From CATOSP01 sp965197545 (GTDB lineage: Bacteria; Chloroflexota; Dehalococcoidia; Lucifugimonadales; UBA3495), in contig CBDANJ010000008.1 in NCBI GenBank assembly GCA_965197545.1, positions 1,798,001 through 1,862,000 of the forward strand: 64,000 bases of DNA, in the 5' to 3' direction. The notes beneath the pieces were generated by a model that was not told the DNA's origin, ran no database searches, and saw only the letters and a list, made by a program, of their open reading frames with translations. The position numbers and the translations under genes were made by a program. The first letter of the stretch is position 1. Each line of letters begins with the position of its first letter. Below, piece after piece: positions 1 to 8,234 of this stretch.

Positions 1-984
1 ATGGTCAGCAACTACGCCCCTGGCGTGGTCGACCGGCTCGGTATCGGGTATGAGGCATTACTCGCGTTGAAGCCCGACCTGATTGTGGTTGAGATGCCTG
101 GATACGGAAAGAGCGGCCCATACAAAGACTTCCGCAGCATGGGCATGGCCATTGACGCGGTCACCGGACATTCCTCGCTCCGGGGATATCCCGACATGGA
201 CTTGACGCAGATTTCACTGGTGCATCACCCGGACGCCGTTGCGGGACTCACGGCGGCGTTTGGGATCAGCGCGGCGCTCCACTACAGGGCGCGTACCGGC
301 AAGGGCCAGTTCATAGAATTGACCCAATCGGAGGCGTTTTTGCCCCACATCGGAGAAGTGTTTCTCGAGTACGGCCTTACCGGCCAGTCGCGGGCGCGGC
401 GCGGAAACAGTCACCCGTTGATGTCGCCCCACGGTTGCTATCCCGCACTGGGCGAGGATAAGTGGGTGACTATCGCGGTCCGCGACGAGGATGAGTGGCG
501 CGCATTTTGCCGCGTAACGGGCATCCCCGGGCTGGCGGATGACTGCCGGTTCTTCGGCGTGGAAGCCAGGGTAGCCAATCCGCAGGCGCTTGACGCGATT
601 GTGGCGGATTGGACGTCGATACGAGACAGTTACGAGACCGTCGAGTTGTTGCAGGCGGCGGGAATACCGTCGGCCCCCGTATCGGACTGTGGGGCGGATA
701 CCTACTCCGACCCCCACTTGCTGGAACGGGACTATTTCCAGGTCGTGGACCATCCTGATGCGGGGAACCACCTGATGAGCGGCCCTATGTGGAAAATGGC
801 AGGAGACCCTGAGCCGCGCCACGAGCCTGCTCCGGGCCTGGGTGAGCACAACAACTACGTTTTGAGCGAGATCTTGGGCCTGAGTGTGGATGATTTGCAG
901 GACCTGGAGAGATCAGAAGTCATAGGCACGAGTCCGCTTCCGGGTGCGGACATGGGCGGCGTCCGCAGGGTTTCCCGCACATGA
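1..984 (+). CDS. CaiB/BaiF family CoA-transferase, 5'-truncated by the window edge
   Basis: Class III CoA-transferase, a family that moves CoA between acyl-CoA thioesters and free carboxylic acids in the cytoplasm. The visible part begins inside the family's N-terminal half: SNYAPGVVDRLGIGYEAL matches the usual NFAPGVLDRLGLGYE segment that lies about 100 residues into intact members. The ATG at base 1 is therefore probably an internal methionine. HHPDAVAG contains the likely catalytic Asp, followed by the family's RTGKGQFIELTQSEA stretch. Intact relatives are about 400 residues, so roughly the first 90 are missing. The substrate cannot be told. It is followed by pgi after 51 bases, with no obvious functional link. 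Confidence 0.85.
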   Translation: MVSNYAPGVVDRLGIGYEALLALKPDLIVVEMPGYGKSGPYKDFRSMGMAIDAVTGHSSLRGYPDMDLTQISLVHHPDAVAGLTAAFGISAALHYRARTGKGQFIELTQSEAFLPHIGEVFLEYGLTGQSRARRGNSHPLMSPHGCYPALGEDKWVTIAVRDEDEWRAFCRVTGIPGLADDCRFFGVEARVANPQALDAIVADWTSIRDSYETVELLQAAGIPSAPVSDCGADTYSDPHLLERDYFQVVDHPDAGNHLMSGPMWKMAGDPEPRHEPAPGLGEHNNYVLSEILGLSVDDLQDLERSEVIGTSPLPGADMGGVRRVSRT

Positions 985-1035
985 TTAGGAGCAGGGCAGC
1001 CAGTCTTCCCGTTAGTCCAGGGAGGTCGATTCTCT

Positions 1036-2727
1036 TTGTCCTCTGAATTACCAGTCGTTCCCCCACCGATGGAAATGCCTCTTGGGGGGCAGGCGAGGTC
1101 GAGCCTGGGACCATACCAGGAGGTCTTAGACGCCTGCCTTGCCGACCTTGAGAGATATGACGTTGCCGAGCGTATTTGGCGGGGAGACCACACCGTTTGG
1201 AAGCCCGATCCCACGGAGATCATCAACCGGCTGGGATGGCTGACGATATCGGACGAGATGCGGGACAGTGTCTCAGACTTGGAAATGTTTGCCCGGCAGA
1301 TCAGGGATGAGGGATACCGTCACCTAGTTCTCTTGGGTATGGGCGGCAGCAGCCTGGGACCCGAGATGCTGAGGCAGACCTTCGGCAGCGCATCCGGTTA
1401 TCCGGAGCTGATAGTCCTGGACTCGACGATACCGGGGCGTATCCAGACCGTCACCGATGCGATCAACCCGAGCCGCACACTGTTCCTGGTCTCCTCCAAG
1501 TCAGGCTCGACCGTAGAACCCAATATGTTCTACTGGTATTTCCGCAATTTGGTCGAGGAAGCGGTTGGCGCGGGTAGCGCTGGGCGCAACTTCATCGCGG
1601 TGACCGACGAAGGCTCTCCGCTGCAAACTTTGGGAGAAGCCGAGGGTTTCCGGCGCGTGTTTCTCAATCCTCCCGACATTGGCGGCAGGTATTCCCTGCT
1701 GTCATACTTCGGTCTGGTCCCGGCGGCCATGACCGGGATGGACCTGGGCAAAATGCTAGACCGGGCGGACGAAATGCGGACGGCGACCGCGCCCGGAGTT
1801 CCAACCCGGCAACACGCGGCGGCCTGGTTGGGAGCCATCATAGGGTCTTTGGCGCGGGAAGGGCGGGATAAACTCACTCTGGTCACTTCGCCTTCGATCA
1901 GCAGCTTTGGCCTGTGGGCTGAGCAGCTCTTCGCGGAAAGCACGGGTAAGGAAGGACAGGGCATCGTCCCAGTATCCGGGGAACCGCTTGGGTCGCCGGA
2001 ATGCTACGGAGACGACCGGCTTTTTCTCTACCTCCGGCTGGAAGGCGACGACAACGAGTCTGTGGACAACGCCGTCGGCGCACTCCAGCAGTCGGGCCAA
2101 CCTGTCGTGGGATTGGGGCTGGGGGAGAAATACGAGCTGTTCTCCGAAGCATACTGCTGGGAGTTTGCCACGGCAATCGCCGGTTCGGTCCTGGGCATCC
2201 ATCCTTTCGATCAGCCCAACGTTCAGTCTGCCAAAGACATGACCGACAACGTACTGGCCGAGTACCGGGCATCTGGGAAGCTGCCGGAGATGGGGAATTA
2301 CAGCTCCCTGGATGGACTGTTAACTCAGATGTCTCCGGGGGACTACCTGGCAATCATGGCTTATGTGGAAGAGACCCCGGAGTTGAATCAAGGGCTTGAG
2401 ACTTTACGTCGAGCCATAATGAGGCGATACCACATCGCGACGACGGTCGGCTATGGCCCCCGTTTCCTTCACTCCACCGGTCAACTACACAAGGGGGGAC
2501 CGGCCAAAGCTTTGCTGTTACAGATCACCGCCGACCACGATCACGACCTTGCTATTCCAGGGCAGGACTTCAGCTTTGGAGAGCTGGCGGACGCCCAGGC
2601 TTTGGGAGATTTCGAGGCATTGAGGTCCTCGGGGTTGCGGACCGCCCGAGCACACGTTAGCGGCGGGACAATCACCGGAGGCCAGTCCAGAGACTTGATG
2701 GCGCGACTTCGCGGGACCGGGGGCTGA
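1036..2727 (+). CDS. pgi: Glucose-6-phosphate isomerase (type found in transaldolase/PGI fusions)
   Basis: Interconverts glucose-6-phosphate and fructose-6-phosphate. The SIS-fold motifs are present: GMGGSSLGPE (about residue 100), SKSGSTVEPN (about 155) and GGRYSLLSYFG (about 215). The N-terminal DHTVWKPDPTEIINRLGWL resembles the isomerase half of bifunctional transaldolase/PGI proteins, but no transaldolase domain precedes it, so this is a stand-alone version (563 residues). The start is a TTG at 1036, chosen because a clear GGAGG lies ten bases upstream (1021-1025); the next ATG, at 1069, has no such site. The stop is two bases from the gnd start, so the two are almost certainly one operon serving the pentose phosphate pathway. 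Confidence 0.92.
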   Translation: MSSELPVVPPPMEMPLGGQARSSLGPYQEVLDACLADLERYDVAERIWRGDHTVWKPDPTEIINRLGWLTISDEMRDSVSDLEMFARQIRDEGYRHLVLLGMGGSSLGPEMLRQTFGSASGYPELIVLDSTIPGRIQTVTDAINPSRTLFLVSSKSGSTVEPNMFYWYFRNLVEEAVGAGSAGRNFIAVTDEGSPLQTLGEAEGFRRVFLNPPDIGGRYSLLSYFGLVPAAMTGMDLGKMLDRADEMRTATAPGVPTRQHAAAWLGAIIGSLAREGRDKLTLVTSPSISSFGLWAEQLFAESTGKEGQGIVPVSGEPLGSPECYGDDRLFLYLRLEGDDNESVDNAVGALQQSGQPVVGLGLGEKYELFSEAYCWEFATAIAGSVLGIHPFDQPNVQSAKDMTDNVLAEYRASGKLPEMGNYSSLDGLLTQMSPGDYLAIMAYVEETPELNQGLETLRRAIMRRYHIATTVGYGPRFLHSTGQLHKGGPAKALLLQITADHDHDLAIPGQDFSFGELADAQALGDFEALRSSGLRTARAHVSGGTITGGQSRDLMARLRGTGG

Positions 2728-2729
2728 AT

Positions 2730-3641
2730 ATGGAAATCGGGATGGTAGGCTTGGGCCGCATGGGCGGCAATATGGCGCATCGTCTTCTGATCGGCGGCCA
2801 TCGGGTCTTGACCTATGACCGGGAACAGGCGGCGGTTGCCGCCAGCCAGGACCTAGGCGCGGTCGGCCTGGCATCCCTGGAAGACCTGGTTGCCGCGCTG
2901 TCCGTACCTCGCGCTGTGTGGGTGATGGTGCCGGCGGGGCAACCCACGGAGGACACCATCGACGCCCTGGCCCCGCTATTACAGCCAGGGGACGTTGTGT
3001 TGGACGGCGGGAATTCCTTCTATAAAGACAGCATACGCCGCGGAGAAAAGCTTGCCTCGCGGGGCATCGACTTCATAGATGTGGGGACCAGCGGCGGAAT
3101 ATGGGGGCTCACCGAAGGATACGCGCTTATGGTTGGGGGTAACGCGGAGGCTGTGAAGCGGTTGGAGCCGGTTTTCCACTCCCTGGCGCCTGCCAAGGAC
3201 AAAGGTTATGCTCACGCCGGACCTACTGGCGCGGGGCACTTCGTGAAGATGGTGCACAATGGCATCGAATACGGGCTGATGCAAGCTTACGCGGAAGGCT
3301 TTGAGCTAATGGCGGCCAAGGAAGAGTTCGACCTTGACCTGCCTAAGATCGCTGAGTCGTGGCGGAACGGAAGCGTGGTCCGCTCGTTCCTGCTCGACCT
3401 GACGGCGGCGGCGCTGAAGGAAGAGCCAGGATTGGAGAGCCTACAGGCCTACGTCGAAGATTCCGGGGAAGGGCGGTGGACGGTGCAGGAGTCGGTTGAC
3501 CTGGGAGTCCCGATCCCGGTGATCACCGCGTCATTGCAGCAGCGGTTTCGGTCGAGGCAGGAGCAACCATTCGGCGGAAGGCTTCTGGCAGCCTTGCGTA
3601 ACCGGTTCGGCGGCCACGCCGTGCGCCGCGCAGACGGATAG
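2730..3641 (+). CDS. gnd: 6-phosphogluconate dehydrogenase, short (about 300-residue) form
   Basis: Oxidative decarboxylation of 6-phosphogluconate to ribulose-5-phosphate. The N-terminal Rossmann motif is GLGRMGGNM. The substrate signature DVGTSGGIWGL and the catalytic-lysine segment GHFVKMVHNGIEYG are intact. At 303 residues it belongs to the short class, often NAD-preferring, rather than the 470-residue enterobacterial form. Translation is coupled to pgi (two-base gap). No zwf or 6-phosphogluconolactonase gene is next to it. The following genes are convergent, so the operon ends here. Confidence 0.92.
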   Translation: MEIGMVGLGRMGGNMAHRLLIGGHRVLTYDREQAAVAASQDLGAVGLASLEDLVAALSVPRAVWVMVPAGQPTEDTIDALAPLLQPGDVVLDGGNSFYKDSIRRGEKLASRGIDFIDVGTSGGIWGLTEGYALMVGGNAEAVKRLEPVFHSLAPAKDKGYAHAGPTGAGHFVKMVHNGIEYGLMQAYAEGFELMAAKEEFDLDLPKIAESWRNGSVVRSFLLDLTAAALKEEPGLESLQAYVEDSGEGRWTVQESVDLGVPIPVITASLQQRFRSRQEQPFGGRLLAALRNRFGGHAVRRADG

Positions 3642-3666
3642 CCGGGACCGCGTCCTACCCTTCGTT

Positions 3667-4956
3667 CTAAGCTCCCGTCCGGCCCTCGGTTGCCAGAGCG
3701 TCCAGGGCCTCTTGGACTATTCTCCGCCGGAGGTCGCGTTCCTCCGCCGGAGGTAGCTCTGAGTCGCCGGTCGGGTACACAATTCCTTGACCGCGGATTA
3801 CGCGGTTGGCGCCCAAGGCCATGGCCACCGGGGTCATGGGGGTAACCTGGGCCACCGGGATACCGGCCTTTTCCAACTCGTTGGTGATCGCTGCGCCGCA
3901 GCGAGTGCTAGTCCCTCAAGTGGATGTCAGGATAACCGAGTCCACCCCCGAGTCCTTGAGCCTTTGGGCCATTTCCCTGCCGATTCGGCGGCTGTTTTCC
4001 AGGGGATTGCCGTTGCCCGTAGTTGAAAGGAACTCTTCGTGCAGCTTGCCAATCCTGCCCTCGCGTTCCATTTCCCGGAGGGTATCGACGGGCAGCAACC
4101 GGTGCGGGTCCCTCTCTACGTAGCGGTTGTCATAACCCCCGTGGGCGACCTCATAGCTTCCCTCTGCCAGCGCGTCCTGGTCCGTGAAACTGTAAGCGCC
4201 CCAAACCCTGGAAAAGGCCCTGGGCAGGTGGTCAGGGTTGCCGGTGGGCACAAGTCCACCGTCGGTGACGAGGGCCACCGTGGCCCTCGATAGGTCGGCA
4301 ATCGCTGGCGGCACAGGCACGGGTTCGGCAGCCTGTACCGGCACCTCGGCCTCAAAGGGTTCGCCTTTCAGCTTGGCAAGGAGCATCTCCGCCAGCCGGG
4401 AGGCGGCGGGCTTTTCCACGAACTCCGACTTCAACTTACCCTGGGCGATGTAGCCTTCGTCGGACGGTCTGCCGATGCTGTCCCCGGCTACCAGCTTCTT
4501 CCCAAGACCGGTCATCGCGGCCAACACCGGCTGCATCCGGGAGACATCCTCGCCGGAATCGACTATGTAGGTATTGGCGTGGTAGAGGTCGGTTCCGGGG
4601 TTTTCCACGGACATCGCGGTAATTGCGGGTACGCCTAGTTGTTCGCGGACAGCCTCGCACATCGCGCCTGCAGCAGTACCGTAGCGGCCGGCTTGGAAAC
4701 AGGGCCCGGCTACGAATAGGTCGGCCTGGGCCCCTTTGACTTGCCGCACTACTTCGGCGGCGACTTCTGAGAGATTTTCAGCGGCCAGGTTGTCACCGCA
4801 GATAATCGTCGTAACGACCTGGGACTCGTCTCCCAGCAATTGGTCCAGCAAGCGCCCTGGCCCTACGGCGCCAGAACGCGCCTCCAGGGGAGCGTCGGCC
4901 TGCTCCTCACCGCCGATGCCGCCGAAGAACTGATTAATGTAATGGACCACGCGCAT
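3667..4956 (-). CDS. grdB: GrdB-like selenoprotein (glycine/sarcosine/betaine reductase component B family), UGA read as selenocysteine
   Basis: Read through the in-frame TGA at 3916-3918, the gene gives one 429-residue protein of normal GrdB length. It opens with MRVVHYINQFFGGIGGEE and has VENPGTDLY, SYEVAHGGYDNRYV and ILTST-U-GTSTRCGA, all closely matching clostridial GrdB, where U is the active-site selenocysteine. The reading frame continues with family-like sequence to 3667 (GIPVAQVTPMTPVAMALGAN), so the TGA is not a true stop. In known reductases this subunit activates the amine substrate, with the selenol attacking the carbon. Here the clostridial UGTC is UGTS, so the nearby resolving cysteine is replaced, while the RC further on is kept. 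It lies downstream of a GrdE-like gene on the same strand. Substrate unknown; selenocysteine call very likely. Confidence 0.88.
3889..3903 (-). promoter_or_regulatory. Bacterial-type SECIS hairpin after the UGA codon
   Basis: On the minus strand, 12 bases after the TGA at 3918-3916, there is a perfect 6-bp stem with a three-base GGC loop (CGCTGC-GGC-GCAGCG). The loop starts 18 bases after the UGA, and its first base is G. This agrees with the published bacterial SECIS description: a short apical loop with a G among its first two positions, about 16-37 bases from the UGA. It sits inside the coding region, as expected for SelB-dependent recoding. Confidence 0.75.
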
Positions 4957-5019
4957 GACGTTCCTCCGGTGGTGGGTCCGTGGACCGTGCGTATAGGGAT
5001 TCAGCCTAGTAGACGACGG

Positions 5020-6321
5020 CTAATAGACGATGGATTGGAGCCGCGAGCCGCCCTGGTTGTTCACGACGCCGCAAACGTCTCCCGAAAGTAATACTTCGGC
5101 ATTCGCCAGGATGTTCGCCACGTCCGTATTGCCCGCGATGACCCGTTCGACGGGGTTCGCAGGCCATGACACGTCGGAACCCTCGCTGAGGTTGACGATA
5201 GCGTCTACGCCTGGGATGTTCATCAGAGCCGCAGACTCGGCTCTTCTGTCGGGAGCGGTATCGCTGACCAGAATTGAAGTCTTGACTCCCAACTGTTCGC
5301 ACCAGCGGGCAGTCTCGAACATGTCGGAGTGGGGGGCCCCACCGGCGTACTTGGTGACAATCGCGCCGTCGGCCCCCAAACTCCACTTGGCGAGGTTGGC
5401 CGCCACCATGCTATTGCGGCTAAGCTCGTGTTGCAGTTCCGAGGCCACAGTGGCGATGCAACCGGCGAAGGTCAGTTCCCTTGACCGGTGGAGGCGGTAC
5501 AGCTCGGAAATGATGGGGTGGTTCTGATGGTAGTAGGTCTCAAGGCCTCGGGCTGCCCACGAGTAGGAGATTACTACCGCGCCGTCCAGCCATTCGTTGG
5601 GGTGCAGCGGCAGGGGTAGCATCCCCCGCGTGTTGGCTCCGTAAACGATGTGTTCGTCGGGGGCCGTGCCGTGCTGATGGCCATGCACCTGGCCGATGTA
5701 GGCAACTCTTGGGAGCCCCCGGCGGCCATCATCGTGCCCGTCATCCAGGTCCAGAACTTCCGTGGACGAAGGGGGCTGATCGATTCCGGTCCGGCCCAAA
5801 TAAACCGTGGCCTTCAGCGAAGCTATCCGGAGGGCGTTTAAGACGCCGTTACGCGGCACTTCAGAATGAGCGTGCGGCGTCACTACCAGGTGACTCTTGG
5901 AGGCGTAGGGAGACGCCCCGGAGGCCGGGCCGCTCATCTCCAGGATCTTGGTCATGCCTCCGCGCCGGGTTACAAAACCATGATCGCCGCCCGGTTGTCC
6001 GCCGTCCAAGACGGTGACCACCGCGCCGGTGAGGACGTGGGTCGTGCCTTGACCGGCAGTTGATATGGGCCCCAGTATGCCGGGGAAATCGTTGCCTGAC
6101 CCCGGCGCCTTGGCCCGTAGTTCCAGAATGTCGTACACGTAGCCCGCCCGGCATGAGTCGCCAGGATTGACTATTTCCAGGTCTACGCTTTCGAGCCGGC
6201 GGTCCTCCAGCAAGTGGAGCCGCAACTCGTCCAGGTTTACGTGGAGTGAAGAACCGTGCAACCCGGTGGAGCCGGCTGCCGTCAGCCCGTCCACCGGGTG
6301 CTTGGCCAGGGTTAAAGACAA
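5020..6321 (-). CDS. grdE: GrdE-like protein (glycine/sarcosine/betaine reductase component B, alpha/beta precursor family)
   Basis: 433 residues, the usual GrdE precursor length. Family features include the early phrase LESVDLEIVNPGDSCRAG, PGILGP and GQGTTHVLTGAVV, the central MLPLPLHPNEWLDGAV, and GADGAIVTKYAGGAPHSD near residue 320. In clostridial GrdE the precursor is cut at an Asn-Cys pair in the segment after 'MDGA', and the cysteine becomes a pyruvoyl group. Here the matching segment reads VVISYSWAARG, with no cysteine, although serines are present. Either processing uses serine or the protein stays uncut; this comparison is from memory of the family. It lies 63 bases upstream of the GrdB-like gene, so the two probably form one complex. 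Confidence 0.82.
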   Translation of the reverse strand: MSLTLAKHPVDGLTAAGSTGLHGSSLHVNLDELRLHLLEDRRLESVDLEIVNPGDSCRAGYVYDILELRAKAPGSGNDFPGILGPISTAGQGTTHVLTGAVVTVLDGGQPGGDHGFVTRRGGMTKILEMSGPASGASPYASKSHLVVTPHAHSEVPRNGVLNALRIASLKATVYLGRTGIDQPPSSTEVLDLDDGHDDGRRGLPRVAYIGQVHGHQHGTAPDEHIVYGANTRGMLPLPLHPNEWLDGAVVISYSWAARGLETYYHQNHPIISELYRLHRSRELTFAGCIATVASELQHELSRNSMVAANLAKWSLGADGAIVTKYAGGAPHSDMFETARWCEQLGVKTSILVSDTAPDRRAESAALMNIPGVDAIVNLSEGSDVSWPANPVERVIAGNTDVANILANAEVLLSGDVCGVVNNQGGSRLQSIVY

Positions 6322-6360
6322 TGTGACGCCCCTTTGATGCCTGTGCGGGTCCCGCCCAGG

Positions 6361-6654
6361 CTAGACAGCGGGTTCCATGGTCTCGACCACCGTCTTGGCA
6401 AGGTGGTCGCGGGCCTTGCCCATCACGGACTGCCATTCGGCTGAGCCGTAGAAAGCGGCTTCCTTGGCCTTGACGTCATCGGCGTCGTTGAAGCTGCGTA
6501 TCCAGATGAACTGGTCTTTGGCCTCGTTGACCCACATGCCGTCGATTCGGATGCCGTGCTTTTCCTGCATGGGGACCAACTGGTCGGAAAACAGCTTTAC
6601 CCAGTCGTCCATCATGCCCCGGTTTACGGTATACGTGCGTAATTGAGATATCAT
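6361..6654 (-). CDS. NIPSNAP-family small protein
   Basis: A 97-residue ferredoxin-like alpha/beta protein. It opens with MISQLRTYTVNRGMMDDWVKLF and continues with the typical NIPSNAP phrases about a mature partner value: IDGMWVNEAKDQFIWIRSFND and AEWQSVMGKA. Such proteins are small dimeric barrels found beside catabolic genes; most have no proven reaction. It lies between the cupin gene (16-base gap) and the GrdE-like gene (39-base gap), all on the minus strand, so co-transcription with the Grd-like pair is likely. An accessory enzyme or ligand-binding role for the same pathway is an inference. Confidence 0.75.
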   Translation of the reverse strand: MISQLRTYTVNRGMMDDWVKLFSDQLVPMQEKHGIRIDGMWVNEAKDQFIWIRSFNDADDVKAKEAAFYGSAEWQSVMGKARDHLAKTVVETMEPAV

Positions 6655-6670
6655 CTCGCCACTCTCCTGT

Positions 6671-7270
6671 TTACCGGTCCATGACCCGCATACTATTGTC
6701 CGCCGGGTTGTACTGATACCTGGTTACCCGGTCCAGTTTCTGGGACTCTAGTCGGACCACCAAGGACCGTCCTTCGGTGCCGATGACGTTACGGGTGTTG
6801 TGGATTTCGCCGGGCAGGAAGTAGGCTACCGTGCCGTTCTTTTGGGTAAATCGGCCGGTCTCCTTGATCGTGGCCTTGTCGACTCCCTCACCAGGGAAGT
6901 GCCAGCGCCACTTGGTCTGCTCGATGGCGCCGTCATACACGCCGTAGACGACCCATGCCGCACCGTGATCGTGGGGGAGGTTATCCTGACCTGGGCGCTG
7001 CACGGAGCACATAAGCAGCCAACCGGGTCCGGGATGGCCGGAATTTTCCTCGAGGTGGAGGTCCACGCGGCCGTAGCCGCCTTCCTCGGGCAGGTCCAGC
7101 CTTTCTTCAAGCCAACCGGAGACCGCCAGCAGGTCCTTCAAATGCGCGGACACCGCCTCTGCCTGGGCCTTGGGGTCGCTGACATTGGCGAATATTTCTT
7201 TAACGTCGTCGATAAATCCGTCCATCGTGTAAGCGGCTGTCGTTGTCAATTCGGCCCTCCTTAGCTGCAT
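6671..7270 (-). CDS. Cupin-like protein, possible metal-dependent dioxygenase-type fold
   Basis: A 199-residue protein whose middle holds a cupin-type metal motif: PGQDNLPHDHGAAWVVYGVY (H-x-H near residue 100), followed by FLPGEIHNTRN with another candidate metal histidine. This resembles the cysteine-dioxygenase/3-mercaptopropionate-dioxygenase side of the cupin superfamily, but I cannot assign a substrate. It is the first gene of the minus-strand run leading to the NIPSNAP, GrdE-like and GrdB-like genes. The ATG start at 7270 follows a gap of about 80 bases from the aspartyl-protease gene, which could hold the operon promoter. Confidence 0.7.
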   Translation of the reverse strand: MQLRRAELTTTAAYTMDGFIDDVKEIFANVSDPKAQAEAVSAHLKDLLAVSGWLEERLDLPEEGGYGRVDLHLEENSGHPGPGWLLMCSVQRPGQDNLPHDHGAAWVVYGVYDGAIEQTKWRWHFPGEGVDKATIKETGRFTQKNGTVAYFLPGEIHNTRNVIGTEGRSLVVRLESQKLDRVTRYQYNPADNSMRVMDR

Positions 7271-7347
7271 GTTAGCGGGTAAGTCGAGTTTATTCTGAAG
7301 GAGTGAAGTTTGAGTGTCAACTTGGCAGTGGAGCGGAATACGGGCCG

Positions 7348-7728
7348 CTACGTCGGCAAGTCTTCTTCCTCTATCAGCACCTCGCCGCCTATCCGGGCGC
7401 TGACGGTAAGTTTGCTGCCCAGGAGCATAGACATCCCCAGCAGGGATTCACCCTCAGTTTCGATGATTTCCGCATCACGGCGTCGTCCGTGCCAAGACAC
7501 TACACCATCATAGGCGGACGCTTGTAATTCCTGGCTGTCGGCCAAGGTAAACGGCATCTGACGCTGATAGGTCAGTCCGAGGCGTTGAATTATGCCGGAA
7601 GATAGCATCAAGTCTCCGTTGAACCCGGTGTCTAAAATGACTTCAAACGGCCGAAAGACTCCGTCTCTGCCTTCTATGTCAATGGTTACCAGCGGTTGCA
7701 GGTCCAGGGTCACCCTGCCTCTGATCAT
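7348..7728 (-). CDS. Clan AA (retropepsin-like) aspartyl protease
   Basis: A 126-residue single-domain protein. The catalytic segment is VILDTGFNGDLML (Asp-Thr-Gly at about residue 32), followed by SGIIQRLGLTY and the second half-domain SLLGMSMLLGSKLTV. Such small bacterial clan AA proteins act as homodimers and are usually called hypothetical. Its start overlaps the stop of the upstream gene by four bases (ATGA at 7725-7728), so the two are translated together. Toxin-antitoxin-like pairing is possible but unproven. Confidence 0.75.
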   Translation of the reverse strand: MIRGRVTLDLQPLVTIDIEGRDGVFRPFEVILDTGFNGDLMLSSGIIQRLGLTYQRQMPFTLADSQELQASAYDGVVSWHGRRRDAEIIETEGESLLGMSMLLGSKLTVSARIGGEVLIEEEDLPT

Positions 7729-7997
7729 TGGCTATCGGGAGGGATTCTAACGCTGACCATTCTGTACGCTTCCGGCCGGCCGATAAGCCTCTCGTACATA
7801 TTTGCCCTGGGACACCGCTTCTCCAACCGCCGCGCGGCGACCGTGGGGTTGGGGTCAACCTCGTAATCCCCGCTGCAAGCGTCGATGACCACGAAGTTTC
7901 CCTTTTCCGCGGCTTCCAGCCGCTCGCGCATCTCCGCGTATATGGCCCTCCCGGCAGCCGCCACGTCTATGGATTCATCTTCTTTTCCGGATGCCAT
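7725..7997 (-). CDS. Small conserved hypothetical protein paired with an aspartyl protease
   Basis: A 90-residue soluble, acidic protein. It has an N-terminal helix rich in Glu/Arg/Ala (AEMRERLEAAEKG), a beta segment NFVVIDACSGDYEVD and a C-terminal helix. The DYEVDP-N-PTVAARRLEKR portion is typical of small proteins encoded directly before clan AA proteases, some of which look like antitoxins. It overlaps that gene by four bases. No membrane segment or signal peptide is visible. Function unknown. Confidence 0.6.
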   Translation of the reverse strand: MASGKEDESIDVAAAGRAIYAEMRERLEAAEKGNFVVIDACSGDYEVDPNPTVAARRLEKRCPRANMYERLIGRPEAYRMVSVRIPPDSQ

Positions 7998-8234
7998 CGG
8001 AACCCTCCTCCATCTGTATGCCTTGGGGCAATTGTACTACTCCAGGGTGGAAGCGCACCTAAACGCGCCATACGGCGCAATCCCATCCATTGACCATTGG
8101 GACCCGTTTCACTAGAATTTCCGGCATCCGAATCCCGTTGTTGGAGCGGCTGTCATAACATCGGTTGCCATTAGCGAAGCGGCTGCCTCGACGGTTTCAA
8201 GGGAGATAGTCCTTGAATCTGATTCTCGACGCCC

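Noticed and set aside
3667..4956. Reading the GrdB region as two separate or broken genes (3667-3876 and 3916-4956)
   Set aside because: The protein continues in frame across the TGA with conserved family sequence, and a SECIS-like hairpin follows; selenocysteine explains it better.
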